From assembly GCF_963855985.1 (NCBI RefSeq), contig NC_087110.1:11585001-11649000 (forward strand): a stretch of DNA of 64,000 nucleotides. The letters are read 5' to 3'. Below, piece by piece: positions 23,941 through 35,956 of this stretch. Every line of letters starts with the position of its first letter. Positions within the stretch are counted from its first letter, which is position 1. Source of the stretch: Ostrinia nubilalis (taxonomy: Eukaryota; Arthropoda; Insecta; Lepidoptera; Crambidae). The translations under genes and the position numbers were made by a program. Under the pieces are notes generated by a model. That model searched no databases. It had not been told where the DNA came from and saw nothing but the letters and a program-made list of their open reading frames with translations.

Positions 23941-25663
23941 GGCGTTCACTAGCTCTTAGTTTACTGAGTTTGTTCCGGCGTTTCTTCTCAGCACTTGCCA
24001 TATGTTTGTCTCGAAGCGCTGGTAGGGCCCAAAAGATAAGGAGACATGTAAAGTAGGGTGTCCCGAAATATCTTTTTTTATAATTTCGCTACACAAGACC
24101 CCTCAAAAGTTGCGTCATAAGATGTAGATTACCGTAAAAATAATTAAAAAAATATAAAATAATGTCTCAAGGGCTCTACCGGCATTTTTATGTCTCAAAA
24201 AATCACTTAATCAGCCTTTCACTGTTTGTCATCTATTATATTTTTTTCACAATTATTTCATTTTATTTTGTAATAACAGTGGCAGTGGAACCCTAAGATA
24301 TGATTTGCAGGCAATGACAGACTGTTTCCAGTGAGGAATAGGTTTGGTTCGAACTAGCAGAATTCATATTTTGACTTGTTTTTCTCAAATTTTCTACTTC
24401 TTCGGCGAGGCTGTTGGTATTATTTCTGTTGAGGTTTTATTGCTGTAAGGTATCGCACCGCACTTTTTTGTTATAATATTACATACTTTTAGCATAAATT
24501 TAACAAAAAATTAGCAAACATATGGTAGTAATATACTTTTTGATTTTTTTCAGGTAAAAACTACCTAGCCAAAAATCTTTAAAATATTATATTTAAACAG
24601 AATACTAATCGACATGTTAAATAGTTTTAGCATACTATTAAATATAAATAACATTTATGTACGTTACATACACTTTCTAGCTGAAGTTTTTGTTCTGTAC
24701 GCAGTTTTTTATCAATGGTGAACTTCAACGGAAGTAAAAAAATATTTTTAGTTATGAAACGCATACATGTTATATATCAAATTAAAGACAATTTAATACA
24801 CTTCTTTGGCTCGTGTAAAACTTTTAGTAGAGTATAAGACATTTTGTAAAAAAATGATTTAAAAAGTAGTATCACAACAATGTTAAAAAAATCAATTTTC
24901 CTTTAATTACTGACTAAAGGTTGATTTTATCGATACAATTTATACTACAAAATATCAAGCGCACACGTAGAGCTTTGATTTAAATTAAAAAGTAATGAAA
25001 TCGGATGAATAGTTTTCAAGTTATGTTTGATTTTATAAAATTGACTGCCATTTTTGTTAGCTTCCACTTAGAGATGCCAATCATTGTTTTATAATAGCGT
25101 AATAAAATTATTAACCTGCTGTGAGAAGGGAATTGAGTATCCTCAAATTAAATCGATATCTTGGCTGACCCATGGATTAATTAGGAATACATTTAAATCG
25201 CGCGCGTAAATGCCTAATTCTGGTCAAAAAGCCAATTCTGTTTTTAAAGTATTTATGGATTTATTGGTTTTTAAACTATTTTAAACCTTGCTGTGACTCA
25301 TTGTGTTCCCTCAAATTTCATAAAAACGCTATTTTTGTATTATTTATAGTTTATGTTAGGAACCCCTAAAATAGCAATTTTAAATTTTTTTAAGGTCAGG
25401 TAGAGGCCTCAAGATGACAGATATCTGATTAAATTTAATGCTAATCGTAATCTATATGTCAAAACGCAACTTTTGACACCTCTTGCGTAACAGTAGCTCA
25501 AAAAAAAATTTTTCCCATACAACGACGGGACACCCTAATGTAAAGTGCCCCATAAGGGCTACCTTTTCTTTTTTTATTATTTTCTATACTAATATTTTGA
25601 CGTTCATAAGTGACACTTGTGGTCTAAACTGAATAAATACTTTTGATTTTGATTTTGATTTCT
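23941..25663 (+). mobile_element. LINE 3' end split by the hAT element
   Basis: The left part (TTTACTGAGTTTGTTCCGGC, TTTCTTCTCAGCACTTGCC) stops at 24053. The right part (25546-25663: GTGCCCCATAAGGGC, CTGAATAAATACTTTTGA) ends in a (TTTTGA) repeat tail. They join cleanly if the hAT and one target copy are removed. Confidence 0.75.
24054..25537. mobile_element. Nonautonomous hAT transposon, 1484 bp
   Basis: Termini are TAGGGTGTCCCG and CGGGACACCCTA, a perfect 12-bp TIR that fits the hAT end rule YARNG. The flanks are an identical 8-mer ATGTAAAG at 24046-24053 and 25538-25545, the hAT target-site length. A second subterminal match (CAAAAGTTGCG) occurs in inverted position. There is no open frame of useful size inside, so no transposase. 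Confidence 0.9.
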
Positions 25664-26015
25664 AGTGGTCATACATGATGTGGGCTGCGTTCACATTGAC
25701 CTGCCCGCAGACCGCAGACCGCAGAACGCAAGCAGTGTGGCAAAACCTTTACAGAGTTATACCCACATATTACAGACCTTTGTCCCGTCAGAAGGGTAAT
25801 ATGTTGCTATGAATATGTCTTGGAGTTCGCAGTGTTTTGGGTCGCATGTTGACCGGGTTTGAATTCAAATTATTAGAATGTAATTTCGGCGTATGAATGG
25901 GCTGTTACAACACTAACAACTAAAACGTTAGAAATAGCATTGTTGAGACAGTTGAGTTAGCTGAAAGTAGATTTTCTTTCAATTCAATACAATTTAGCCA
26001 CAATAATATGGGCTT

Positions 26016-27913
26016 CTGACCTCACCAATCAACTCATGGAAGAGAGACGGAACTTGGTTTTGCAGTCCTCTGAAGATGCTGCTCAGTATCGGCGCCTTAA
26101 CAGACAGATCTCCAAGTCTTTGACTCGCGACCTACGCCAATTTAATACAGACCGTATTAAAGAGGCGATTGAGCGAAACAAAGGCTCTAAAGTGTTCGCA
26201 AGAGATCTGTCTGTTGGCCAAAGTCAACTGACTAAGCTGAAGACAGAGGATGGCAGAGCCATTTCGTCGGGGCCGGAGATATTGGAAGAGGTTGAGAAGT
26301 TCTACGGACAATTATACACGACTGTACGCGCACCTGTCACAAATCTAGCCGAAGACCCAAGAGCTAGACTGACCCGACACTATACCGAAGATATCCCGGA
26401 CGTCAGTCTGTACGAGATTAGAATGGCTCTCAAACAGCTGAAGAACAACAAGGCACCGGGTGATGATGGAATCACGGCTGAGCTTTTGAAGGCAGGCGGA
26501 ACGCCGGTACTAAGGGCTCTTCAGAAGCTGTTCAATTCCGTCATCCTCGAAGGAAAAACGCCTACGACATGGCACAGAAGTGTGGTGGTACTCTTCTTCA
26601 AAAAAGGTGACAAAACCTTGTTGAAGAATTATAGACCCATCTCACTTCTGAGCCATGTCTACAAGCTGTTTTCGAGAGTCATTACGAATCGTCTCGCTCG
26701 CAGGCTCGACGACTTCCAGCCTCCCGAACAAGCCGGTTTCCGAAAAGGCTTTATTACCATAGACCACATACATACGCTAAGGCAGATTATACAGAAGACC
26801 GAGGAGTATAATCAACCACTTTGCCTGGCGTTTGTGGATTATGAAAAAGCCTTCGATTCGGTCGAGACCTGGGCAGTGCTACAGTCTCTCCAAAGGTGCC
26901 AAATTGACTATCGATATATCGAAGTGTTGAGGGGTTTGTACAAAAACGCCACAATGTCGGTCCGCCTCCAGGATCGGGACTCGAAACCTATCCAGTTGCA
27001 GCGAGGGGTAAGACAGGGAGACGTCATATCTCCAAAACTGTTTACCACCGCCCTGGAAGATGTCTTCAAGCTTCTGGACTGGAACGGATTTGGCATAAAT
27101 ATCAACGGCGAGTACATCACCCACCTTCGATTCGCGGACGATATCGTAGTCATGGCTGAGACCTTGGAGGATCTAGGCACAATGCTCGATGGCCTCAGTA
27201 GAGCCTCTCAACAAGTGGGCCTCAGAATGAACATGGACAAGACAAAAATCATGTCTAATGTCCGTGTTGCACCCACTCCTCTGAAGGTTGGAGACTCTAC
27301 ACTCGAAGTTGTCGACAATTATGTATCCTGGGACAAACAGTCCAGTTAGGTAGGTCCAACTTCGAGAAAGAGGTCAATCGTCGAATCCAACTCGGATGGG
27401 CAGCGTTCGGGAAGCTTCGCCATATACTCACGTCCGAAATACCGCAGTGTCTTAAGTCGAAAGTATTTGACCAATGCGTGTTGCCAGTGATGGTATACGG
27501 ATCTGAGACGTGGTCGCTTACTATGGGCCTCATAAGAAGGCTCAAGGTCACCCAAAGGGCGATGGAGCGGGCTATGCTCGGAGTTTCCCTGCGTGATCGA
27601 ATCAGAAATGAGGAGATCCGCAGGAGAACCAAAGTAACCGACATAGCTCGCAGAATTGCTAAAATCAAGTGGCAGTGGGCGGGGCACATAGCTCGTAGAG
27701 ACGATGGCCGTTGGGGCAGGAAAGTTCTCGAGTGGCGACCACGGGCTGGAAGACGTAGCGTGGGCAGGCCTCCTACTAGGTGGACCGACGATCTGGTAAA
27801 GGTCGCGGGAAGAGCATGGATGCGGGCAGCGCAGGACCGTTCATTGTGGAAAACCTTGGGGGAGGCCTTTGTCCAGCAGTGGACGTCATTTGGCTGAAAA
27901 GAAGAAGAAGAAG
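26016..27913 (+). mobile_element. RTE-clade non-LTR retrotransposon, 5'-truncated
   Basis: An identical 11-mer AATATGGGCTT at 26005-26015 and 27914-27924 is the target-site duplication, fixing both ends. The element lacks the 5' part with the endonuclease domain. It retains the reverse transcriptase and C-terminal region and ends in a short GAA repeat tail just after the stop codon, as in RTE elements. It lies in the large intron of the ADAMTS-like gene, same strand. Confidence 0.9.
26036..27897 (+). pseudogene. RTE reverse transcriptase, truncated and frameshifted
   Basis: The first open segment (26036-27349, 437 codons) carries the RT core. Visible are KNNKAPGDDGI, LKNYRPISLLS (fingers), FVDYEKAFDSVE (first catalytic Asp), QRGVRQGDVISP and the FADD box (FADDIVVMAE), then LRMNMDKTKIM. 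Near 27326-27328 one base is missing relative to the element's frame. The frame then resumes and stays open to the stop at 27895-27897, covering a C-terminal region with YGSETWSL, the WAGHIARR motif and [11 protein letters not shown]. The endonuclease is gone, so the copy is dead. The frame is otherwise intact, suggesting a fairly young insertion. Confidence 0.9.
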
Positions 27914-27934
27914 AATATGGGCTTAAAATCATAG

Positions 27935-28050
27935 TCATCATCATCATCATCAACAGCCCTTTACAGTCCACTGCTGGACTATGAGCCTCCTCCACTATAG
28001 TGGAGGGTTTTGCCATAATCCCCACGCTTGGCAGGCGGTTGGAGATCGCA
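27935..28050 (-). mobile_element. RTE-related 3' end with CAT-repeat tail, minus orientation
   Basis: Starts with (CAT)n, then CAGTCCACTGCTGGACTATG and GGAGGGTTTTGCCATAATCC. It sits about 10 bp downstream of the target-site duplication of the truncated RTE LINE. Confidence 0.65.
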
Positions 28051-28327
28051 GTTTAAAGATTGATGTTTGTCAGAGAGCGCTGCTGCTCGTTCTCTTTGAT
28101 GAAATCATAGTAAAGTAGCGAAATTACCGAATAATAGAACTTCAATCAAAAGTGGATCAATCTAATAATACACTCATTAGTGAACCACAACATTTAATTC
28201 TAGCTCCTAATGAAACAAAGAGCCAAATTCAAACAGTCGCAGATCAATCTAACTAAGTATAAACCGTGATTAGAGAGAAGTAACTTGAAGTAGGTCGTTT
28301 TAATTATACCTTTCAATTGTTTCAGAG

Positions 28328-28711
28328 AAAGCCGATTCACACATATCAGTGAAGTCACAGTTCAGGCTCAGTACCGGCACAGTGCGAAAATATTCTTTCA
28401 TACAGTTTCTATGAACGCATCCCCACTTGTCAGTGTCAGTGACGACACAGTGCTCTCAGTGTCAGTGCCGACACCGGCAATCACGGACGTATTTGTTGAC
28501 GACGATATTTTTTGTCGGATCACGGACGCCGCAGCGGCATCAAAAACAAAATAACTTACTTCATAGTTTCTGAACAAGAATATTGAAACAGCTCTCCGAC
28601 ATTTTAAAATATTCAAAATATTTCACTGACGCAACACTGTAGCACTGATACTGAACTGAGCGGACACTGTGACGGAACTGTCGCTTCACTGATATGTGTG
28701 AATCGAGCTTT
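28328..28711. mobile_element. MITE with about 36-bp terminal inverted repeats
   Basis: Left AAAGCCGATTCACACATATC and right GATATGTGTGAATCGAGCTTT are inverted repeats that extend through TCAGTGAAG and CACAGTTC. The interior is rich in CAGTGTCAGTG motifs and non-coding. Confidence 0.75.
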
Positions 28712-28990
28712 AGACTTCTGAAAATACTGAAATAAGTATGGTATGAATGAAGCAACCCACGCTTCGGATGTGCGTGGATGGGCGTGCAAATAGACCGATA
28801 TAGATGTTCAATGGTTGAATCTTTTTCTATAAATAACTTGTTAGAATATTCCTACATAATGTAGGAAAACAAAACGAGTAAAAAGTAAAACGGTTACTCG
28901 TTGGTTATAAAATTCTCATCCAGTCACACTGTTACTGATTCACACACTTAAAGTAACTTGAATATCAGGATATAAGAGATTTCTTTATAA

Positions 28991-30043
28991 CCCTTTCAGC
29001 ACAGAATAATACGAAAGTGCGTTCGACTTTGAAAAAATCTAGTGAATTGGTAAATCAATTTTACCGCGCCAAGACGCTTCCGATCGATCGTACGGTTCGA
29101 TATATTTGCTATTTTTCATACAAAAACTTTCAATGGCGTTCAGTCGGTGCTGTGTTGAGTGACAAAGATGGACGTGTACCTGACTACGGGAGGCGTTAAA
29201 AGTATTAATTTATTTAAATTACTTCTTTTGTGGATTTCAATGAACTTTGTGCGTATTAATTTAAATTATATCCTTAAAAAATATAATTCGCTTTAATTTT
29301 ATAAAAAGTTAGATGAAGCCGAGTACCAGGTACTCCTAAAGTTCTACAGCACGAGCGTGCATGTCGGGACGATGTTTGAATTTTTGGTAATGTAAGTAAT
29401 GGAAACCTTTCGAATCTTTTAAAGGCCTGAAATTCAAATTTACTCTAGAATAAACTCAAGAATGTCTCCGAGACACATAACCACCAAATAGTACAAATCC
29501 GCTGTAGAAAATACAGCCACCAGTGAAAATATCGAGTGGATACCAGGATTCTAGTACCAATAGATGAACCAAAATGATCCCTTTTATGAAAATATGTAAC
29601 CCCATGTGTTATTGAATAATAGCCTCGACATCTGGGATTAAAAAACATAAGTTATTACTAAAAACGAAAGCTCATGTTTAATTTTAAGATGCTACTACCC
29701 CCAAAATTCAGGTTTTGACAGAGTTCTAGGTTAGGGCCATGAGCTATATTTGAATTTTTTTGCAGAAATTAGTATCTAATTACGATATCATGTCTTTATG
29801 AAGAATAATAAAGCTCCTTATTTCTAAAATGTCTTTTTTTAATTAGTTTAAATTGTAATTGTAATGAAATAGCTATTCATAGGTTCATGACGGATTGATA
29901 CGATCGTGCGGGGGGGTTTAGGGGGGTTAACGTCACCCCCTAATTTTTTTCGCTATTTTTCTCTATTTACTAAGATCCTAAAGACCCCAGAAACTAACGC
30001 GATTTTTTAGAAATCGTCAAATTTTTCTCTCGTGCTGAAAGGG
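28991..30043. mobile_element. 1053-bp TIR element with CCC/GGG ends and ATAA duplication
   Basis: CCCTTTCAGCAC at the left and GTGCTGAAAGGG at the right are perfect inverted ends, each flanked by ATAA (28987-28990 and 30044-30047). CCC ends with a four-base A/T target resemble piggyBac-type elements, whose normal target is TTAA. There is no transposase frame. Confidence 0.7.
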
Positions 30044-30996
30044 ATAAAGAAAGAATGTACAAAATATATTAAAAATTAAAATACTAAAGCAATCTAAAGT
30101 TTACTTTAAGAAAACACAGGATACATTTTTCCTAACGAGTAACAGTGTTCTCTATTTTAGTTAAGTAACAGTGTTACTCGTTTAAGTGTGACTCGTTGGG
30201 AACTAGCGGGCAAAAATAGTCATGGTCTTCTACAATTCACATTGGATGAAATTGTAATAAATACACAAGAGTAGAATTAAAAACAAAAACATTGCTAAAG
30301 GATCAGAAGATTAGAGCTAAATTATTCTTCGTTAAGCAGGCACTTACAACTACAGTCCCATTGCAAGTTTCTATAGCGTTACGAAAACATAAAAAGTGCA
30401 TCCAACATTTCTGTCTGGAAATACAAAACTAACACTTGGCTATCTGAAAATATAGCGGAGACAGTGCCAAACATCAATTCAATCCTATCTATTCGACTTT
30501 TCCTGGATTCTGTTAACTTTTGCGTAGTCAGCTTGGCGTGCTGCCACGTTCAGAACTTGAGATTGTTCTCAGGAGATGCGATAATATCTACTTACCAACG
30601 CTGCAACGATTGCGAGTGCTTACGCCTTTTGAGAGAATTGAGTTGAGCTTGAGTTTTTTGTTTACAGTTTACAGTAATCGTGCCATAAGCGATGGTCTTT
30701 TTTTAATCACTGAAATTATGTATAGAAAAAATAACATTCGTTGATTAAATTTCATGTTCGCTTCACGGGGATCAGTGAATAAAGAAATGACCCAGGATTA
30801 GAACTGTCACAAAAACTTTTTACCTAGAGATGCTGTAGGTATGGAAGCAATTTAGTGCTAAGGTTGCGACAAAGTAAAGTTTTTACATGTGGCAACAAAG
30901 ACTACTTGTTTAATAAAAGGCCCATTGAATTGGTAAATCTGTTGGTTATTATCACTTTTTAGTGGTTGGGAATGGGAAACGGAAACACTCCGACTT

Positions 30997-32382
30997 AGTC
31001 CAGTCAATAAAGCATTATAGATGGAAAACTGTAGAACACAATTTCTGACTTCAGGACTTTATTTAGATTAGTTAGGAGGTGAACATAGCAAAAGTCCCCG
31101 TCCTTAGCCCTTGAGCCGGCGGGGAGAGGGGGGTTTAAAGGTGCCACTTTTCGGTTTTTCGCTTAATCCTCGGAAACTATGCGTCCTAGTGACATGACTA
31201 CTTTGAACCAAAAAAAGCATATTCAATTTGCTACAGATGAGATAGTCAAGTTTTTCTATAAATTGTATAGTTTTCGCGGCATCTGCTCTAGAAGGTCTGT
31301 AATATTGGAAATTTTATTTTTGTCTTACATGTTCCCATCAGGAGAAAATCGACTAAATCAACATTGAGAAATCATTCTAGACATGTGGGAGCAAGTTAAG
31401 CCTAGTTCCAGCGAGGGGACTACACCGTGCGTATATTTAGACGAATCACTTTGAGCCACTTTTGACTCCTCATCACTCAAAAACTACTGTGCATTAACAC
31501 TTCAAATTTGGCTCATGTGTTGAGACTTGCAAGATATACATCAGTTTCAAATTTCATAAATATGCCTCAAACGGTTCTTTAGATATTGACGTCCAAAAAT
31601 CTACATGTCTGACCTATAGACCAAATTCTAACCACTTCCAGATGACCTCGAAGGTTCAAACTTGGCATCCAGAAAGGTAGTTATGGAAATACAAAGGAAC
31701 AAATAAAAAACCGGTAAATTTTAACATTTCACATGTGATAGATAGATAGTAGTGCTCTAAATATCGATTTTTGAACGTCAATACCTAAATAACCGTTTGA
31801 GGTATATTTATGAAATTTGAAGCTGATGTATATCTTGCAAGTCTCAATACATGAGCCAAATTTGAAGTATTAATGCACAGTAGTTTTTGAATGATGAGGA
31901 GTCAAAAGTGGCTCAAAGTGGTTCGTCTAAATATACGCACGGTGCAGTCCCCTCCCTGGTACTAGGCTTAACATGCTCCCGCATGTCTAGAATGATTGCT
32001 CAATGTTGATTTAGTCGATTTTCTCCTGATGGGAACATGTAAGACAAAAATAAATTTTCCAATTTTACAGACCTTCTAGAGCAGATGCCGCAAAAACTAT
32101 ACAAGATATAGAAAAACTTGACGGTCTCACCTGTAGCAAATTGAATAAGCTTTTTTTGGTTCATAGTAGTCATGTCACTAGGACGCATAGTTTCCGAGGA
32201 TTAAGCGAAAAACCGAAAAGTGGTACCTTTAAACCCCCCTCTCCCCGCCGGCTCAAGGGCTAAGGGCGGGGACTTTTGCTATGTTCACCACCTAACTAGG
32301 CTAAATAAAGTCCCGAGGTCAGAAATTGTGTTCCACGGATTTCTCTCTACACCGTCGTTAAGGCATTCATTGACTGGACTAA
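30997..32382. mobile_element. Giant palindromic (foldback) element, about 1.39 kb
   Basis: Outer ends are TTAGTCCAGTCAAT and ATTGACTGGACTAA. The left arm (to about 31602) and right arm (from about 31766) are near-perfect reverse complements of about 600 bp, with a spacer of about 160 bp. Both arms contain the same 62-codon frame (start MRPSDMTT, end FPSGENRLNQH), which differs at about eight residues between arms. Whether it is translated is unknown. No transposase is visible. Confidence 0.85.
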
Positions 32383-32933
32383 CTGTCACATAATGCTGCT
32401 CTCATTTCAACGATAATTTACATACTTAGCAAAAAATATTCAAAAGGGCATTACTGAAAAGTAAAAAAATATAGTCACTTTTAAACTACAGCTGCTTATC
32501 ATAACAAAATATGACTCTTCAAAAGTTTACAGTGCTAATTAGTTACAGTAAACTATTGTTTAGACAATCAACAATCAATCAACAGACAATGCAAATAATC
32601 CGGGTACGCGTGCACTCGGCCCCGATCCAGTTGCGATAGATACAAACAACGCACATCAAGCTTTACACTGAGGCATCTTATGCCGTTTGTAATAGGTGTT
32701 ATATTACAACAAACATGTATGGTCTGATATTCAGTCAGTACAAACATAATGGTGCTGTGTATTGTGTGTTATCAATGCAGCGGCGTCATTGTAACGTGAC
32801 GTCAGATGTATCTAGTGATGTAAGTGTGGGGACAACAGTTGTCACATTGGTTTAAAAACAGCTCTCAAAGAGGACTTATAGAGTGCTTAGAGCTATTACT
32901 TTGATAGGCAGATTGATAATTTAAATCAATCTT

Positions 32934-33133
32934 TATCTATACTTATCTATAAAAGTGAAAGGTCACTCACTCATCACCAAATTCAGAAATTACACGTGCT
33001 CCGAGTCTCAAATTTTGCATGGGGGTTCCTTTTAGAACTTAGGTTCTCACTAAGACGAGATTTTGCAAAATTCAACCCCTAAGGGGGTAAAACGGGATCC
33101 TCGCGTACCTACGAAGTCGCGGGCGGCCGCTAG
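32934..33133 (+). mobile_element. Helitron-like element, GCGGCCGCTAG family
   Basis: TCTATAAAAGTGAAAGGTCA through TTGCAAAATTCAACCCC and CGCGGGCGGCCGCTAG. Confidence 0.75.
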
Positions 33134-33275
33134 AATGTAACTAAACGTGACAAAAATCAATATTGAAGGCAAAAAAATCACTTTCTATTAAAGGTGACGC
33201 AGGCAAGAAAAAAGGTCACAGACACATTTAAATTTTCATTATTTCTACATAAGAGACGATGTGTCTGTGTAACTA

Positions 33276-33387
33276 GTGAAGGTCGCAGAAACCTGGATGC
33301 GGGCAGCGCAGGACCAGTCATTGTGAAAATCCTTGGGGGAGGCCTTTGTCCAGCAGTGTATGTCATTTGGCTGAAACGAACCAACGA
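33276..33387 (+). mobile_element. RTE 3' terminal fragment
   Basis: GGTCGCAGAAACCTGGATGC, GCGCAGGACCAGTCATTGT and GAGGCCTTTGTCCAGCAGTG, ending in a GAAC-type tail. Confidence 0.8.
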
Positions 33388-33899
33388 AAAATAAAAAACT
33401 GGCCTTCACAACAATAAATGTTTCACAATATTTTCGCTGCCTTGAGTCAAACACCCCACAGTAAAAAACATGATTGCCATCCATCCCCAAAAACTTTTCT
33501 AAATCCTCGCAATAAAATACAGAGAAGGAATAGGATAAATCACATAAAATAGAAGTTTTGAGTCTAGACTCGAAATAAATATCCTTTCGGCGCTGAAGAC
33601 AAATATGATGGATCGTATGGATAAAGGGATGATCAAACAGAAAAGAAATCATAAGAATGACGTATGACTTTTGCTGATGTTGTTTGAGACACACGGCTGT
33701 TGCGAATGAAACGCATTGAGCGTAATTTGACTACCTACTCGTCATCTAACCTTAACTTCGAACTCTTCCAATGCTCTTCTGATTAATTTCGATGCGAATC
33801 CAATGACAGTTCAACATTCCCCCACGACAAACTTGAAATTCACTGGTTGGGTTTTTATTGGCGGTCAACAGAAGTTGCAGTGGTGGGAATGTCCTTTTT

Positions 33900-35560
33900 A
33901 CCTACTCGTCCATACGATTATGAAGGCCCCGATTTAACCCCTCCGTAAATTTTCAGAGAACCAAACTTTTCAATCGCACCTGGTGTTAAATGAGTAATAA
34001 TAATATTATTATTTATTTAAGGGGTGTCCAAAACCAACCTTACTAAAATGATAATAACTACTTACTACACTAGAGCTGATTCTACCGTTAGGCCGCTTGA
34101 GCTATAACAGATCCAAAGTGTAGCTCATGAAAGTCATGAATAGCTGACGAGGGTTGTGACCTGAGCTTTTTTTGACTTATAACTTGACCTGACCTGGGTC
34201 TTCAGTAAAAAAATCAAAAGTCCGTCCACTGCAGTTCAAAGGCCTTCCTCAAGGATATCCATTACGACCGCTTCTAAAACGATAGTAGTTTTAAAAATAA
34301 TCCTCACACAGTTGCTTGCTGAAGACAACATCTGTATGTCCAGACGTATGAGACAGCGATAGATCATGCGCTAATAACGCCTTTGACGCGTGAAGCGAGA
34401 CGGACAATGCGTCGCTCTGAAAGGGTTCAAGCCTCTAGGGGACAGAGGGCTGTATTCATATTTGCAATAAAGAATCCAAGATCTTCTTTGTCCAAGAACA
34501 CAGTATTGAAAGTCTGTTGATGGTTATTTGCTTAAAAACTAAGTGCAAAACCATTAGAGCAATAGCTTGGCCCCTAAAATCATCGTAGGACAGGCGACAG
34601 CAAATCATGCGGGTTACTTTAGCTCTAGAGGGCAACTTTGGCTTAAAAATCAATAAAATAATATTAAATTTGTCACCTCTTCATAACAATGTCCATAAAG
34701 TTACAAAGTTAATCACTACTGAGTGCCCTATTTTTGGTTGGTTGCAAGATGGTTTGCGAATTTCATTGCATTCGTTTTTAGCCAGAGTTACTCTTAGAAC
34801 TAAAGTTGGAATAAGTAAATATTTCAAAATGTGCACGTACTCGTTTGCCTAATGTACACTCACATTGATATTGTTTTCTGCAATGCTGTATTTTTAACAA
34901 GAAAGCTGAACACCCGAATGCCAAATTGACTATTTCTGACTAGCAGACACAGATTTTTTGGATTTAGTAGAATGAAACATGCCTTTTTTAATTAATAGTA
35001 ATTCAAGATCTCATAACTGCCAATTATAAAGTTATTCCCATCCACATAGTTGCATACCCAAGCATATCCTCTGGTCTAATTAAACTAACACAAAAGCACT
35101 GACAGTGTTCGTCTAATTAATCCGCAACAATAGTTCTCTAACGAACTTGGTCAACTAATTATAATGGCAATGACACACTGATTTATAGTTAGTATATTTA
35201 TTAACTAAACATTATAATAACATACATGATGAAAACTTAGTGAGACACCAATAAAATGTCCAGTAGAATGCAAAAGATACGCTAAAGCGACAAAGAAGAA
35301 AACTTTGAAGGAAGATTTGAGCTTTACTTGTAAACAATCAAATTGAGCTGTATCATCCTAGATACGTCCTCTAGAAGAATAAAATTTATAGGTTCCATCA
35401 TGAAATATATCATATCACATCCATAGGGTTTAACTTCCAGTCATTGGCCAAAATACCCCTAAACATCTTCAAATTGTTTAATGTTACTTACATACAAATG
35501 CAAATTGCAACTTAACGCCCTTTTATATTAATCCGAATTTCTTAGTTGTTGAATTTGAAA
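33900..35560. other. Gene-free stretch downstream of CFAP298
   Basis: This is the sequence 3' of CFAP298 on its strand. A second possible polyadenylation signal (AATAAA, minus strand) lies at 35202-35197. Only a short RTE fragment is otherwise visible. Confidence 0.45.
34219..34275 (-). mobile_element. Short RTE 3' fragment, minus orientation
   Basis: GTCCGTCCACTGCAG, then GGCCTTCCTCAAGGATATCC and TTACGACCGC are a degraded reversed RTE end. Confidence 0.55.
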
Positions 35561-35699
35561 TGCTATTTTTAATTCAAAAATTAAGTCCAATGATTGGCAG
35601 TTTACCCTATTTTTATCCAGAAAAGCTAACGCGAAATTACCTAGGTACCTACTTCAATTGCTTCTACTATAAAAAAAATCGAGAAATCCCAACCCTTAA

Positions 35700-35956
35700 T
35701 TACTTCCTAATCACTGGTTTCCAGTTAATATCATTGAGTCCATGGAACTGCCTCTTCATGTTCTGCCCATCAGCCCACTTGGAGTTGAGGTAGCTGTCAT
35801 CATCGTCCTGCTCCAGCTTCTTCCACTCCTCCTGCTTTCTGTAAGCGTGGAGCATCAGCTGCTTTCGTTCGTCTTCTGTCATGACAGGTTCTCTGCCTGG
35901 TGCACCTTCGGAGGAGGAGCAGAGCTTCACTGTCACTTTGGTTTTGTTGTTCTTTC
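35700..35956 (-). CDS. CFAP298: CFAP298 exon 4 (terminal)
   Basis: The acceptor CTTTCCAG|GA completes the split Gly codon. The exon then encodes KNNKTKVTVKL, GAPGREPV, the acidic DDDDSYLNSKWAD block and the C-terminal HGLNDINWKPVIRK before TAA. A possible polyadenylation hexamer ATTAAA lies on the minus strand at 35573-35568, about 130 nt after the stop. Confidence 0.95.

Larger units (their letters stand above)
23586..25748. mobile_element. TTA-flanked (Harbinger-like) MITE containing the LINE and hAT
   Basis: Left end TTA|AGGATTCGCCACACTGGATG and right end CAGTGTGGCAAAACCT|TTA are long imperfect inverted repeats that include GTGAACGCAGCCC. The short complete relative at 37378-37512 shows the original size. 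Confidence 0.75.

Noticed and set aside
27297..28025. 242-codon minus-strand open frame
   Set aside because: Antisense shadow of the RTE reverse transcriptase C-terminal region.
31179..32188. Conserved 62-codon protein present twice
   Set aside because: As a gene: the two copies are simply the two arms of the palindrome. Kept only as an observation because the frame stays open in both.
33245..33694. 149-codon minus-strand open frame
   Set aside because: Part of it is the antisense of an RTE 3' fragment and the rest has no family features.
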